From the NCBI RefSeq assembly GCF_028583425.1, contig NC_072796.1, positions 143,291,464 through 143,355,463 on the forward strand: DNA of 64,000 nt. The letters are read 5' to 3'. Each line of letters starts with the position of its first letter. Positions within the stretch are counted from its first letter, which is position 1. The DNA comes from Eublepharis macularius. Taxonomy: Eukaryota > Chordata > Lepidosauria > Squamata > Eublepharidae. Below the pieces are notes generated by a model that searched no databases, was not told the origin of the DNA, and saw only the letters and a program-made list of their open reading frames with translations. Of the stretch, positions 32,140 through 42,060 are shown in pieces. The translations under genes were made by a program, and so were the position numbers.

Positions 32140-33850
32140 TTTGTTTATTTCTTTATTGGACTTCTATCCCACCCTCCCCACAAGCGGGCTTTCAGCAGGT
32201 TAAAACAATAAAACATAATTTACATTTACAACATCAATAAAATAAAATTCCCATAACACCGCTCCCAGACAACGAGCCTACAACCGACCCTTGCCAGTAA
32301 AACACCAAAGTGTGGGTAAAAGAGGGGGAACGGGCCTTTTTGATCAAGTTGTAACTAATGGGTTGGGGGGGGGAGATGATCAAACTGTAACTCATCTGAG
32401 GGGCCAGATCATCACATGCCCCCCCTGCCAGGAGGTTGATTGGGAGGCTTTCTGGATGACTGCTGATCCGGCCTCAACCTTATGCCTGGTGGAACATCTC
32501 ATTCTTGAAGGCCCAGAACTATAAAAGATCCTGGCGGGTGCACATATCCTCTCATAAAGAGTTCCACCACGTCGGAGCCAGGACCAAGAAGGCCCTGGCT
32601 CTGGTTGATGCCAGCCTCGCCTGCCTGGTGGCCAGGACCACCGGTAGATGCTTATTGGCTGATCTCAGCACTCTCCAGGGCACATATAATGAGAGGTGGT
32701 CCCATATGTATGCCAGCCCCTGTCCGCTAAGGGCTTTAAAGGTCAAAACCAACACCTTGAATTTTATTTGGAACTCTACGGGGAGCCAGTGCAGCTGCTG
32801 CAAGATGGGAGAAATATGCGTCCTATACGAGGCACTGGTAAGGATGTGCGCAGCAGCATTCTGGACCCATTATAATTTCCAGGCAGGGCTCATTTTGAGG
32901 GGGAACGCACCGGAAGGGTGTTCCAGCAGTTCCCCCAAGACAGGTGGCCCCGCCCACCTGGCTTTAGGGCCATTTAGGCCTCGATTGGGGCCAAAATGGC
33001 CCGAATCCAGGCCAAAACGGCTGGAATCGGGTCAGTGCCGGGCAGGGGAACCTTCCCCCACCCGGCACCAACCCGATCTCGGCTGTTTCGTCCCCGATCC
33101 CGGCCGAAACGGCTGGAATCGGGTCGGTGGGGGGGGCATTGACCTGGTCCCGGCCGAAATGGGTCCAAAATGGCCATTTTGGGCCCATTTCCAGGCAAAG
33201 GGACCCAGATCAGATTGGGTCAGTGCCGGGCGGTCCCCCGCCAGACACCAACCCAGTCTGGGCTGTTTTGGTCCCGATTCGGGCTGAAACAGGCACAAAG
33301 TGGCCATTTTGGCCCCATTCCCACAGGGATCAGGGCTGGAACAGCCAGGATTGGGTCGGTGCCGGGTGGGGGAACCCTCCCCTGCCTGGCACTGACCTGG
33401 TCCTGGCTGTTGCGGCCCTGACCTGGGCCCAAATGGAGCCCAAATGGCCATTTTTGGCCGTTTGAGGCCTGTTTCGGCCGGGATCAGGACCAAAACCGCC
33501 AGGATTGGGTCCGTGCCTGATGGGGGACCCCTCCTCTGCCCAGCACTGACCCAGTCTGGGCCGTTTGGGGCCGGATCCAGGCCAAAACATGCCCAAAATG
33601 CAGCTCTTTTTCTATGCAATGACCCCAGTTTCCCGGTCAAACCCAAGTAGAGTGAGTTATAGTAGTCCAATCTGGAAGTGACCGTTACATGGATCATTGT
33701 CGTTAGGTCCTGGGTCGAGAAATAGGGGGCAAGTTGCCTGGCCTGCTGAAGATGAAAAAAAATAGACCAGGCCACTGCTGCAACCTGGGCCTCCTTTCTC
33801 TCGTCCACCTGGAAGACTAAGGCACTCGGTCCTCCTGCCTGCCATGAGTA
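32140..33850 (-). mobile_element. L2-like LINE, decayed, interrupted by a hAT MITE
   Basis: The tail at 32150-32200 (CCCCACAAGCGGGCTTTCAG) is of the same subfamily as 60117. The minus-strand frame at 32552-32803 preserves MQQLHWLPVEFQIKFKVLVL and ALSGQGLAYIWDHLSLYVP, the reverse-transcriptase C-terminus. The reading is cut by the element at 32884-33628 and resumes with AGAGTGAGTTATAGTAGTCC. Sequence to the right of 33840 is unrelated. Confidence 0.82.
32884..33628. mobile_element. hAT-type MITE built of GC-rich tandem units
   Basis: A 745-bp insertion in the LINE. The ends CAGGGCTCATTTT and, in reverse, CTGGGGTCATTGC are imperfect inverted repeats. The flanks TTTCCAGG (32876-32883) and TTTCCCGG (33629-33636) form an 8-bp duplication with one mismatch. 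The interior consists of about five units of 90-150 bp, each centred on a near-palindrome beginning GGGTCGGTGCCGGG and ending CCCGGCACTGACC. They are separated by AAAATGGCCATTTTGG-type blocks. Open frames on both strands come from this periodicity and are not genes. Confidence 0.75.
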
Positions 33851-34501
33851 CTGTGACGGCTTGACATCAGAGCCTGAATTTGGAAGGAGGCATGAAGGGC
33901 ACGTCTAGTCCGAGTTATGCCTGAGCTGTAGCAGAGGGTGGCCAGCTTCCACTCTCCTCTCCAGTGGCCTGGAGGTCAGAAGGGTATTTTGCTGCTGCAA
34001 AAGATTCACACACATCAAATGACATAATGAAATTGGTTCCATTTAGAAACATTATGTTTATGTTCAACGCTTTTGAGATTGTTTGGCTTTAATGTTGCAA
34101 GTCTTCTGGGTAGAAGGACAGGCTGAGAGAGAGGGAAGGGGCGCATCAGGGCTGAACCTGGGTCAAGTCCTGGGTTTTGTACACTACATCTTTCTTTCTC
34201 CATACGAGTGGCACTGAATATGGTGCACTTACCATTTCTTAAATAAATTTGGTAGTGAAACCAGTGGCCAGGTACATTTGCCTTGGGGGCTGAACCTGGT
34301 CTCTGGGTCGCCCACTTAAGACAAGAGGCTGTCTGAAGTTTCTACTTGGAGTCTTAAGGGTCTAAGTACTGGGTGGATCATAGCACCAGCTTTTTAAAAA
34401 GATAATGCCACTTGTGCTGCCTTTTCTGTTTGTTCTTGGCCTGCTAGGAGGGTGGGAGGTGCTGGCAGTACAATATTCTGATGCCTGCTGGTTCCTTTCA
34501 G

Positions 34502-34681
34502 CAACCTCTGTTCAGTGCTGGAGCCCTTGAGGAGCAAGATGGAGCAAGTGATGATCTGACAGATAGTGAAGAAAGCATTTTCTCTGGGCTGGAGGATTCT
34601 GGAAGTGACAGCGTCACAGAAGAGGAGGAGGAAGACGACTATGACAGCGGAGCTGAGGAGAAATCAGAAGGCATGCTGGGA
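34502..34681 (+). CDS. BOP1: BOP1 coding exon 2 (residues 13-72, acidic region)
   Basis: This 180-bp exon lies between a TTCCTTTCAG acceptor and a GTAAGT donor, phase 0 at both ends. It encodes QPLFSAGALEEQDGASDDLT followed by DSEESIFSGLEDSGSDS and a run of Glu/Asp. The DSEES.FSGLEDSGSDS stretch is nearly identical to human BOP1. BOP1 is a nucleolar scaffold that, with PES1 and WDR12 (PeBoW complex), is needed for 28S and 5.8S rRNA maturation and 60S subunit assembly. The Ser/Asp/Glu-rich N-terminus is typical of the family and is likely disordered. Reading through the donor gives an unrelated tail, supporting the splice site. Confidence 0.94.
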
Positions 34682-34927
34682 GTAAGTATCAGATGTAAGA
34701 GTGTTGCCTCTGTGGCGCCATGCCTTTATGTGGCTCTTGAAATACAATTTTTCAAGGGAGAATTCCTGTGGAAAAACTGTGCATTCCTTCAATGATAATA
34801 CTTCTGAGATACATTTTTATACAGTTCTCTTGTAATATAATATCAAATATTTGTGTTCGCTCTCTCAAAGTAAAACATGATGAATTTCTCCAACTGTGCA
34901 GTGATCCAGCTCCTTGAAGGAGGTAGA

Positions 34928-35022
34928 GTAGGGGGCAATCTTAAGCAGATCTATTCAGAAGTAAGTCCCATGTTATTCTTTGGGGCTTTCTCCCAAGAAA
35001 GTGTCTTTAGGGTTGCAGCCTT
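34928..35022. mobile_element. Palindromic MITE, decayed
   Basis: GGCAATCTTAAGCAGATC at the left and TTTAGGGTTGCAGCC at the right, around GAAGTAAGTCCCATG and TTTGGGGCTTTCTCC, form an imperfect foldback of the kind common in reptile genomes. I do not name the family. Confidence 0.5.
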
Positions 35023-35839
35023 AATCCCTTGGAGTCCTGTGTGTGGACAAGTACACTTACCCCAAAATAAGGATACGCAGAGAGGACTTTTCTCCTGCCA
35101 TCGCCATGCTGGGAATTCAGAGCGGGCCAGAGTGAGTCCGGTGAGTCTGCAATATAACTGGCTCGGGTAGACAAAGTTCCCCATCTTCCATTTTGGAAAA
35201 ACTATATTTTTGTATCTTGTAGTAACAAGTGCTGAACATGCAATTTTTGGCCGAGGTCTTTCCTTTAAAGTGGGAAACAGCCAAAGGGACCACTCTGTAA
35301 CTGGTTTGACCAAGTCCGCTGGCAGCATTTTTCAGTGTCGTCATGCTTTGTTTGTCGCTTGCCTTTGTTCTGGCTTTCAGACCAGGAGCAGCGTGGGCCT
35401 GTGTTATGCCATTTTCTCTCTGCCGTTCTCACCAAAATCTGGTTGCAGAGTCTGTGTCAGTGAATGAGTAGGATAGCTTCCAAGAGCAACAAATGCCCAG
35501 GCTTCCTGCACTCTTGTGTGATACGCCTTTAACATCTGGGAAAGACTGGAACAAACATCCCAGTAAACACATGAGCTTCGGTTTCCTTCATTATACTGTT
35601 GTTGATTTTTTGCCATCCAACATTGCGTAAAATAATAAGTATGAGCTGAGAGGTGAAGCTTGACAGGGGCGGGGTTGCTCTTCCAGGCTCCTGAAGCACC
35701 ATAGATTCATCATGGCCAAAGAAGGTCCAGTTGTTATTCTTCCCTGTAGGGAAGTTTGGGAAGAACTGTAGAGTTCTCCAGTTGACTTGGTGTCTCTTCT
35801 GTGTCTTGATCTGCTGCTGGTGTGTTCTTTGAGTCCGCC

Positions 35840-36030
35840 TTAGAGACCAACAAGATTTGCAGGGTGTGAGCTTTTGCGAGTCAAAGCAGAGCAGACAGGG
35901 TGTCTGAAAACGGAAGCTTTGACTCTCGAAAGTTACCCCTCTGGAAGTTGTGTTAGTCTCTAAGGTGCCACTGGATTCAAATCCTGCTACCGCAGGACCA
36001 ACATGGCTACCCACGTAAACTGTCCTGCCG
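35840..36030. mobile_element. Penelope-related foldback unit
   Basis: CTTAGAGACCAACAAGATTT with GAGCTTTTGCGAGTCAAAG faces GAAGCTTTGACTCTCGAAAG and GTCTCTAAGGTGCCACTGG, ending CCAACATGGCTACCC. Two arms are in inverted orientation. No target duplication was evident. Confidence 0.7.
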
Positions 36031-37029
36031 GTGTGTTGTAGCAAGTGGGCCTGCATGAATGGTTTATCGCTTCATTTACACAGCTAGAACATTTCTAGCC
36101 TATTTTTCTGTTGAAGGACTCAAATGATAATTGTAGCTCCAGCATAATGCTGCCAGCTGGCACCCCGAGACTACTGAAGGTAGAAGTGAGTGGCACGGGC
36201 AGTACCAACCCCTGTGAGCAGTACGCTGCTTCATTCCAGACTGGAGAAAGAAGTGCGTTACACCCTACTCGTGCTTAATTGGTGTGTTTTGTTTTGTTTT
36301 TGTGCTTGCTGAACTCTTCCTTTGGCAGTGGCTCTTGGTTGCTGCTGTGGACATGGGGCCTAGGATGCATTTCCTGTTAGCTACTTCCATGCTGGTCTCT
36401 GCTCTTGTTCTGAGATTAATGCATGCAGGTTGAAGTCTCTGACAGATCTGATGCCGTTCTAGATAGAACCACGCTTTGCTGGAAGGAGGTTAGACGTGAA
36501 TAGATTTTTCAAAAAGGCCTTTCCAGCTCCCTAAGGGGGGAGTTGTAGTCCAGATCACATGCCCTTCCTTGGCTGCTTCTTGCCTGCCCTTGAACATTCT
36601 TGTCAGACAGGTGGCTAAAGCAAGCACGGTAGAAGATTTCCTTCTCCCAGGTGGTGTATTGGAGGTTGGGAAGGAAGTGTCATTCTAGCACCACTGGCTC
36701 CTGAGCAGTGCTTAAATGTTCTTCTTGTTTTGTTTCTCTCTTAGTGTGGATTAGCTCAGTCCACAACTGTGGACATGTGCTGTCTTGATGCCCTACTGCA
36801 CAGACCAGAGAGGCACTGGGGCTATTGAGAACTGTAACTGAGTTGAGGCACAGCGTGGCCCCGCAGCTGCCACAGAGGCGGCAGGAGCTTCCCCACCCTG
36901 TGCTTCCCTGCTGGCTCCACAGGCCCTCAGAGGCCTGCCATCGACATCTTACTTTTTGTCCTGGTGCTGGCACACCGCAGGGCCACAGTGCGCCTGCACC
37001 AGGATAAAAAGTGAGTCGTCAGGAACACG

Positions 37030-37400
37030 GCTCGGCTTTTATATAGTAGGATAGCTAGGACACTCACAGAGCAGAAATACAGCATGATAATAGTTAGGAC
37101 ATTAAATTAAAACAGATGCAGTAGGGTATGGTAGCTGCAAATTTGAAAAATTAGCAGAAAGTTGAACACAGATGAAACCTTTTGGAATTAAATTATGAAT
37201 AATTAACATGACATCTTTAGCAAAGCCGAACTTTCCAGTTGGAATGTATCTACATCAGCAGACAGTACCCAATAGCCTAGTCTATGGTCTCTGTCCCTTA
37301 CCAAGGTTTCTCTCTGAGCAATTACTTATGACACAGCCCTGTAATTTGAGTAGAAGTTGAGTAGTTTCTTGCATTGCTTTGAATATCAGCAAAGTAATGT
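37030..37400 (-). mobile_element. L2-like LINE fragment
   Basis: TGTATCTACATCAGCAGACA, CAGTACCCAATAGCC and TGACACAGCCCTGTAATTTG match, block for block, 3170-3270 of the copy at 2851-4150. Neither the tail nor the coding part is present. Confidence 0.6.
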
Positions 37401-37724
37401 ATACATCATAAATTAAATGAATTAGGTCTGGAGATCTCCCCTATTTTTATTTTAATTTGTTTAGTTTATACTTTATTTGAAATGAAAAGAAAAAATAAGA
37501 CTCATACACAGTAGAAATAAACGTACAACAATAGTGAGAAATCTACACATTAGCATCTATAAAAGGTTTCTAATATCTAAAAATAAGTCCATCTGCAGTT
37601 GTTGTCCGTATGCCACATATTCAAATATAGATGAAAGTTGTAAGGTTCCTCAACCGTTGAAGTGTGGGAGGTGGGCATTTGTCTCTCCAACGTTGTAATG
37701 AAAGTCTTTTATCTACAGTGAGGG

Positions 37725-37850
37725 TGTGGAGGGTTCATTTCTGTTAACCATCCAGGTTACAGAGCGGGGTTTTGAACTTGGGTTTCCCAGATCCTAAGTC
37801 TGACACTCCAACCATGACATTGTCATGGAAATGTGGATTAGAGCACATTA
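37725..37850 (-). mobile_element. tRNA-derived SINE head fragment
   Basis: TTTTGAACTTGGGTTTCCCA and GATCCTAAGTCTGACACTCC are the reversed promoter-side half of the CORE-type SINE. The body to its left is not recognisable. Confidence 0.5.
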
Positions 37851-38830
37851 TACTTAGTAATACACATGTATTCTAGTGTACTCTGTATAAACTTCACTGT
37901 AGTTTTTTTTCTAGCACATCGTATAACTACGCAGGTGCTCCTTCATCTTTGACAGCCAATTAAAAATAGAGGACAGTATCAGAAAAATGTTCTCTAATTG
38001 TAGAATGGACCCTGAGCCTGCTTGCGGGGAGGGCGGAATATAAATATGATTAAATAAATAAATGATCTGCTCAACTTTTCCTGTAATCTTTACTGATTTA
38101 TATCTCTTATTTTGTAGCTGGACATAGTGTCGCTTTTTGACTAGGTAGAATGTAATATGAGTGAAAATATGAATAATTAATTAAATCTCAAACCAATCAT
38201 AGTTTATTTGTGCTATCCCGTGAAAAAGACCCTAGATTTCTGCCCGTGATTTCTGCATGTGCAGCCCAGATATCAGATCAGGGTTTGGGCTGGAAGAAAT
38301 CAGATGAAGAGCTAGGTGAGAGACTTGCTCTTGTAATGTGTGTTGTGAGAACTTCAATGCATTTCATAGTAAATCTGATTGATTTCAACTTAGATTGAAT
38401 TGAGAAATGTTGGGAGACTTGCAGTGCAGTTCTAAGCAGAGTTATCCCAGTCTAAGTAACTCTGCTCAGGATTTCACTGTTAATTCTTGTTTGTTTTATC
38501 TGTTCCATTTTGGAAGATTTTAACTTAATAAGCATTTATATTTTAATATCTTACTTTATTAAAAAGTTTAGAGTTTATTTTAATAAAAGAAAACATTAAA
38601 CTCTTAAAGAGGAGTCTTTGTGTCTTGGTGGGGAGCGTATTGCCGGAAGAACCCTATAAATTATTTGCACTGACAAACAGTTTTTCTAAAAGGAGCTAAA
38701 GCTGTTTTTGGGTCTCGCTTCAAGGTCTAAACGCTGCTCAGAATATAAGATACAGATCTTTAATCTGAATAGTTGGAAGCCTTAATGAGATGCAGATAAG
38801 CAGCACGTTACAACATCACTCTGGGCGGAT
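37850..38830. repeat. AT-rich dispersed repeat, copy 2
   Basis: Homologous with 6656-9270 but without the large insertions. It carries two small ones of its own. A plus-strand L2-like LINE tail lies at about 38005-38070 (CCTGAGCCTGCTTGCGGGGA then TTAAATAAATAAATGA). A deletion derivative of a palindromic MITE lies at about 38425-38475, where GCAGAGTTATCCCAGTCTAA is followed directly by GTAACTCTGCTCAGG. Confidence 0.6.
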
Positions 38831-39159
38831 GAAAGAAATTGCTGTTTCATTTATTTCAAGCGTTTATTAGAAATCTCTGATGTCGTGTGGAGCCTAAGTG
38901 TGGGATCACTTTTCAGTCATGGGCTGTCAGCCATCAACTTTTTGTAATATGAGGATAATACAATGAACAGTTAACTGAGATAATATGCAAAGAATGCACT
39001 GGCCCCTTGGAAGAAACATCACGAGGACACGAAGTATGGTCGCTGCAGCACTAAATATGATGGAAGTGGCGCTAGCCTAGTGTGACTTCCAAATGGGAGA
39101 GATGAGCCTGTCAGGAGCTCTTACTCTTGATGGGCAGATGTAAATGCCATCTTCACCAT

Positions 39160-39965
39160 ACAAACAGTGGCAACTTAAAGACTAACCAATTTCATTTCAG
39201 CATAAGATTTCGTGAGTCATATCTGATGAAGATAGTTTCAGGTGGGTAGCCGTGTTGGTCCGCAGTCCCCCTATTCACAACGATACAATCAGTGGACCTA
39301 ACAACACCAGCTAGACCATCTCAGGCTCATTCACTTGTTCCTCTTCCAGTGTTATGTATGCGATCAAGTGTCAGCAGTGCCCTCCCGCTTTCCACAGTGG
39401 ACAAACAGGTCAGTCCCTTCGCAAAAGAACAGATGTACATAAATCCGATACAAAAAAATCACAACATTCAAAAATCACTGGGAGAACATTTTAATCTCCC
39501 AGAACATTCCACTGACCTAAAAGTAGCAGTTCTCAAGCAGAGAAACCTCAAAGGAAAATTACGAGATTGCTGAAATTGAGTTTATTTGCAAATTTGGAAC
39601 AATGGATCCCGCAGGGTTGAATTGAGACATAGGATTTTTCTCGCATTACAGGTGCTGATTTTCTGCACTTTGCACCCCTGATTTATCAAGCTAATTACAA
39701 CATGTATTATAGCTAGCTTCCTGACACTGTAATTTACAGTACCCCTCCACCCTCTGCCTAGATTATAAAGACTCCTCCATTTTTCACTCAAATTTTACAA
39801 AGGGAGCCTTAATTCTCAAACATTCATACCCTGGAAATCTAGTTTGTCCTTAAGGTGCTATTGGACCCAGATCGGATGAGGTAAGAGCACATATTCCCAA
39901 AAGCTTCTACTGGAATAAATTTTGTTAGTCTTTAAGGTACCATCAGTCTCTCAAGTGTCAAAAGG
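39160..39965 (+). mobile_element. Penelope-like element 3' part with GIY-YIG remnant
   Basis: Terminal units of the foldback family (AACTTAAAGACTAACCAATT, then GGTAGCCGTGTTGGTCCGCA) flank about 600 bp of decayed coding sequence. A plus-strand reading near 39350-39420 gives a Cys-x-x-Cys followed by HSGQTGQSLRKRTDVHKSD, resembling the Y-I-G-x-T-x-x-x-L-R-x-R core of Penelope endonucleases. After a frameshift, LGEHFNLPEHSTDLKVAVLK (frame at 39292-39573) gives the E-H-F-N..G-H-S..D-L block. The copy is frameshifted and stopped, so inactive. Confidence 0.7.
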
Positions 39966-40252
39966 TGAATACCCACACACCTTTATTCTGCTAGTTTTGT
40001 GGCTTGTTTTCTGCTGTTACACTATTACTAGCACATACTGCAGGGTAGACTAAAAAAATCAATTTTTCAGGCCGGTGAAGTAGTTTGGGTGTGCTGCAAA
40101 GTTTCAACTGTCTCTATTGGAAATACCCTAATTATTTTGATGCTTGTGACTGGTATATGATGATCTGACTAATCGTTCATGAGTTTGGCCTGGAAACTGG
40201 CTGCAGAAAAGGTGCCTGACCTTCCAACAGCTGGGTCTCTGCACCTGTCAGT

Positions 40253-40917
40253 CAGGGGTGTGCGCTTCGGGTATCCGATTCGGGGAAAATGCCCAAATAG
40301 GACCCAATCTGTAAAGTTTGGGGGTTCCGAATCTAAGGTTCCCGAAGTGATTCGGGAAGGTTCGGGGCCTTTCCTGGGCTTCAACTGGCCCATGGGGGAA
40401 TGCCTCCTCCGCGGGCCAGTTGAAGTTTAAAGGGCTCCCACCCACCACCCCACTTACCTGTGCCTTCCCGGCGGCTGCAGAGGAAGCACTGCAGGCGGTG
40501 GAGGCAGTGGCTCCGGCATTCCATACCACCCAGCTAGCTGCTGCAGTGGTGGTAGAGGTGGCACAGGCAGCAGAAGTGTTGTTTCTGGCCTTCCCAGCTG
40601 GCTGCTGTGGTGGTGGAGGAGGCAGCGCGGGCTGCAGAGGCGCCGGTTCTGGCCTTCCCCACTACCCAGCTGGTCTTCTTTCTGGCTCCACGGCCAGGTA
40701 AGTGGGGTGGGGGTGGGGGTGGGGAGGACAGGGGGGGACTAAGTGGGGGGGATGGGGGCTAAGTGGGGGGGTGGGAGACAGTTTCCCCCTCACTTCGGTA
40801 TGCTCCAAAACTTTATGGAGCATACCAAAGCATTTTAAATACTGAAGCGGCTTTCAGAGTATTGCAAATCATTTTCTTGAAGTGGGAAAACCAAATTTTT
40901 CCCCCAGCACACCCCTG
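40253..40917. mobile_element. hAT-type MITE, 665 bp
   Basis: Perfect 11-bp inverted ends CAGGGGTGTGC and GCACACCCCTG, flanked by CTGTCAGT (40245-40252) and CCATCAGT (40918-40925), six of eight identical. The interior has mirror-image segments (GGTATCCGATTCGGGG at the left, ACTTCGGTATGCTCC at the right). It also has about three tandem CTGCTG/GGTGG-rich units of 65-75 bp at 40480-40680, and G-runs at 40700-40780. There is no transposase. Confidence 0.8.
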
Positions 40918-41327
40918 CCATCAGTCAAGGTTGAGTATAGCTCTGCCTTGTGAAGAGTACATAAAACACAAAACAAATGGCTCGCTGTGTTAACTTAGCT
41001 TTGCAATTTGCTCTTTAGTGGTTGAGGCAGGCTGGGAGAAGGCTGAGTGCATAGAGAGAGACCATGTTCTCAGCGTGGCATGCATCTTCTGGACAGCTGG
41101 CTGTACTGCCACTACCCCTGCCTCTCTACCTCTGGATTTGGGCCCTTAAATGAAAAGGCTTCATGTCTGTGTGTCAGACAGTGACAGGAAGCAGACTAGT
41201 TTTGGATACAAGTGTTATCAATATGGTGGGGGGCACCATATTGTCTTCAGGAGGCCCCGTCCTTTGCCTCCTCAGGATCATCTGTTGTGCCCCGCTAGGT
41301 GGCGCTCTTGTATGCCATCTTAAAATC

Positions 41328-42060
41328 TTACTTATTTATTGTATTCATAGTCCGCCTTTCTGACTGAGACTGAAAGCAAATTACGCAGTGTAAATCAAAG
41401 TAATTAATATGAGACACATAATAAGCAAAGTATTATGAATAGGATTACAGAAATCTGAACAAGCATTGAATATTAGGGATGATACAGAATGCAGCTACCA
41501 TGCAGAAAAGTGGTATCAGTAGAAAATAATGCAGCAACATGATAATATGTGCAACAAACAGATAAATTGTCCTGTACGGATTATATAAAGTGTCTTCCTG
41601 AACCATTCTTTTATACGGCTCCATTATACTGCTATTGAAATGCCTTACTCAACTCTGTTTTATATAGTTTGCATAATGACAGAAGCGTGGGAGCCTTCCT
41701 GATCTTCCCGAAAGGTGGGGCGCAACAGAGGTTGCTTTTGTGTGGGCAGTTGCCCATTGGCAGGGCACCTGCTAAAGGCACTGCTCAGATGTGCAGTGTT
41801 ACTGTGGTGGAGCACAGGAGGAGAGGTGGGCCTGCAGACAGGGGTCTGTGGCCATGAGGGGCTTTGTATGTGATGGCCAGTACTTTGAGTTGAGCCTGGT
41901 AACTGACGGGGCAGCCAGTGGAGTGACTGCAGAATGGGTGCAGTATGCACGTGCTTTCTGGTTCCTGATAATAACCAAGGGGTAGTATTCTGTGCCAACT
42001 AGAATCTTCAAGTTGCCTTTGAGAGCAGGCCCATGTAGAGCTTTGACATGGGATCAGTTC
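41328..42060 (-). mobile_element. L2-like LINE 3' part
   Basis: Reverse-orientation tail (CTGACTGAGACTGAAAGCAA, TTACGCAGTGTAAATC) and decayed reverse-transcriptase C-terminus. A minus-strand frame at 41660-41998 keeps HTAPILQSLHWLPRQL. It is the same subfamily as 2851-4150 and 25640-26450. Confidence 0.75.

Larger units (their letters stand above)
30348..34501 (+). other. BOP1: BOP1 intron 1
   Basis: A 4.15-kb intron. Its first 150 bp continue the CpG-rich promoter zone, with another NRF1-like GCGCATGCGC at 30418-30427. It then holds a SINE split by a LINE tail, a decayed tRNA-type SINE, and an L2-like LINE carrying a hAT MITE. The stretches 31240-31590, 31750-32130 and 33850-34480 contain nothing I can assign. 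Confidence 0.85.

Noticed and set aside
33032..33808. 258-codon minus-strand and several plus-strand frames
   Set aside because: Open in several frames on both strands because of the GC-rich tandem units of a MITE; the protein repeats simply mirror the DNA repeats.
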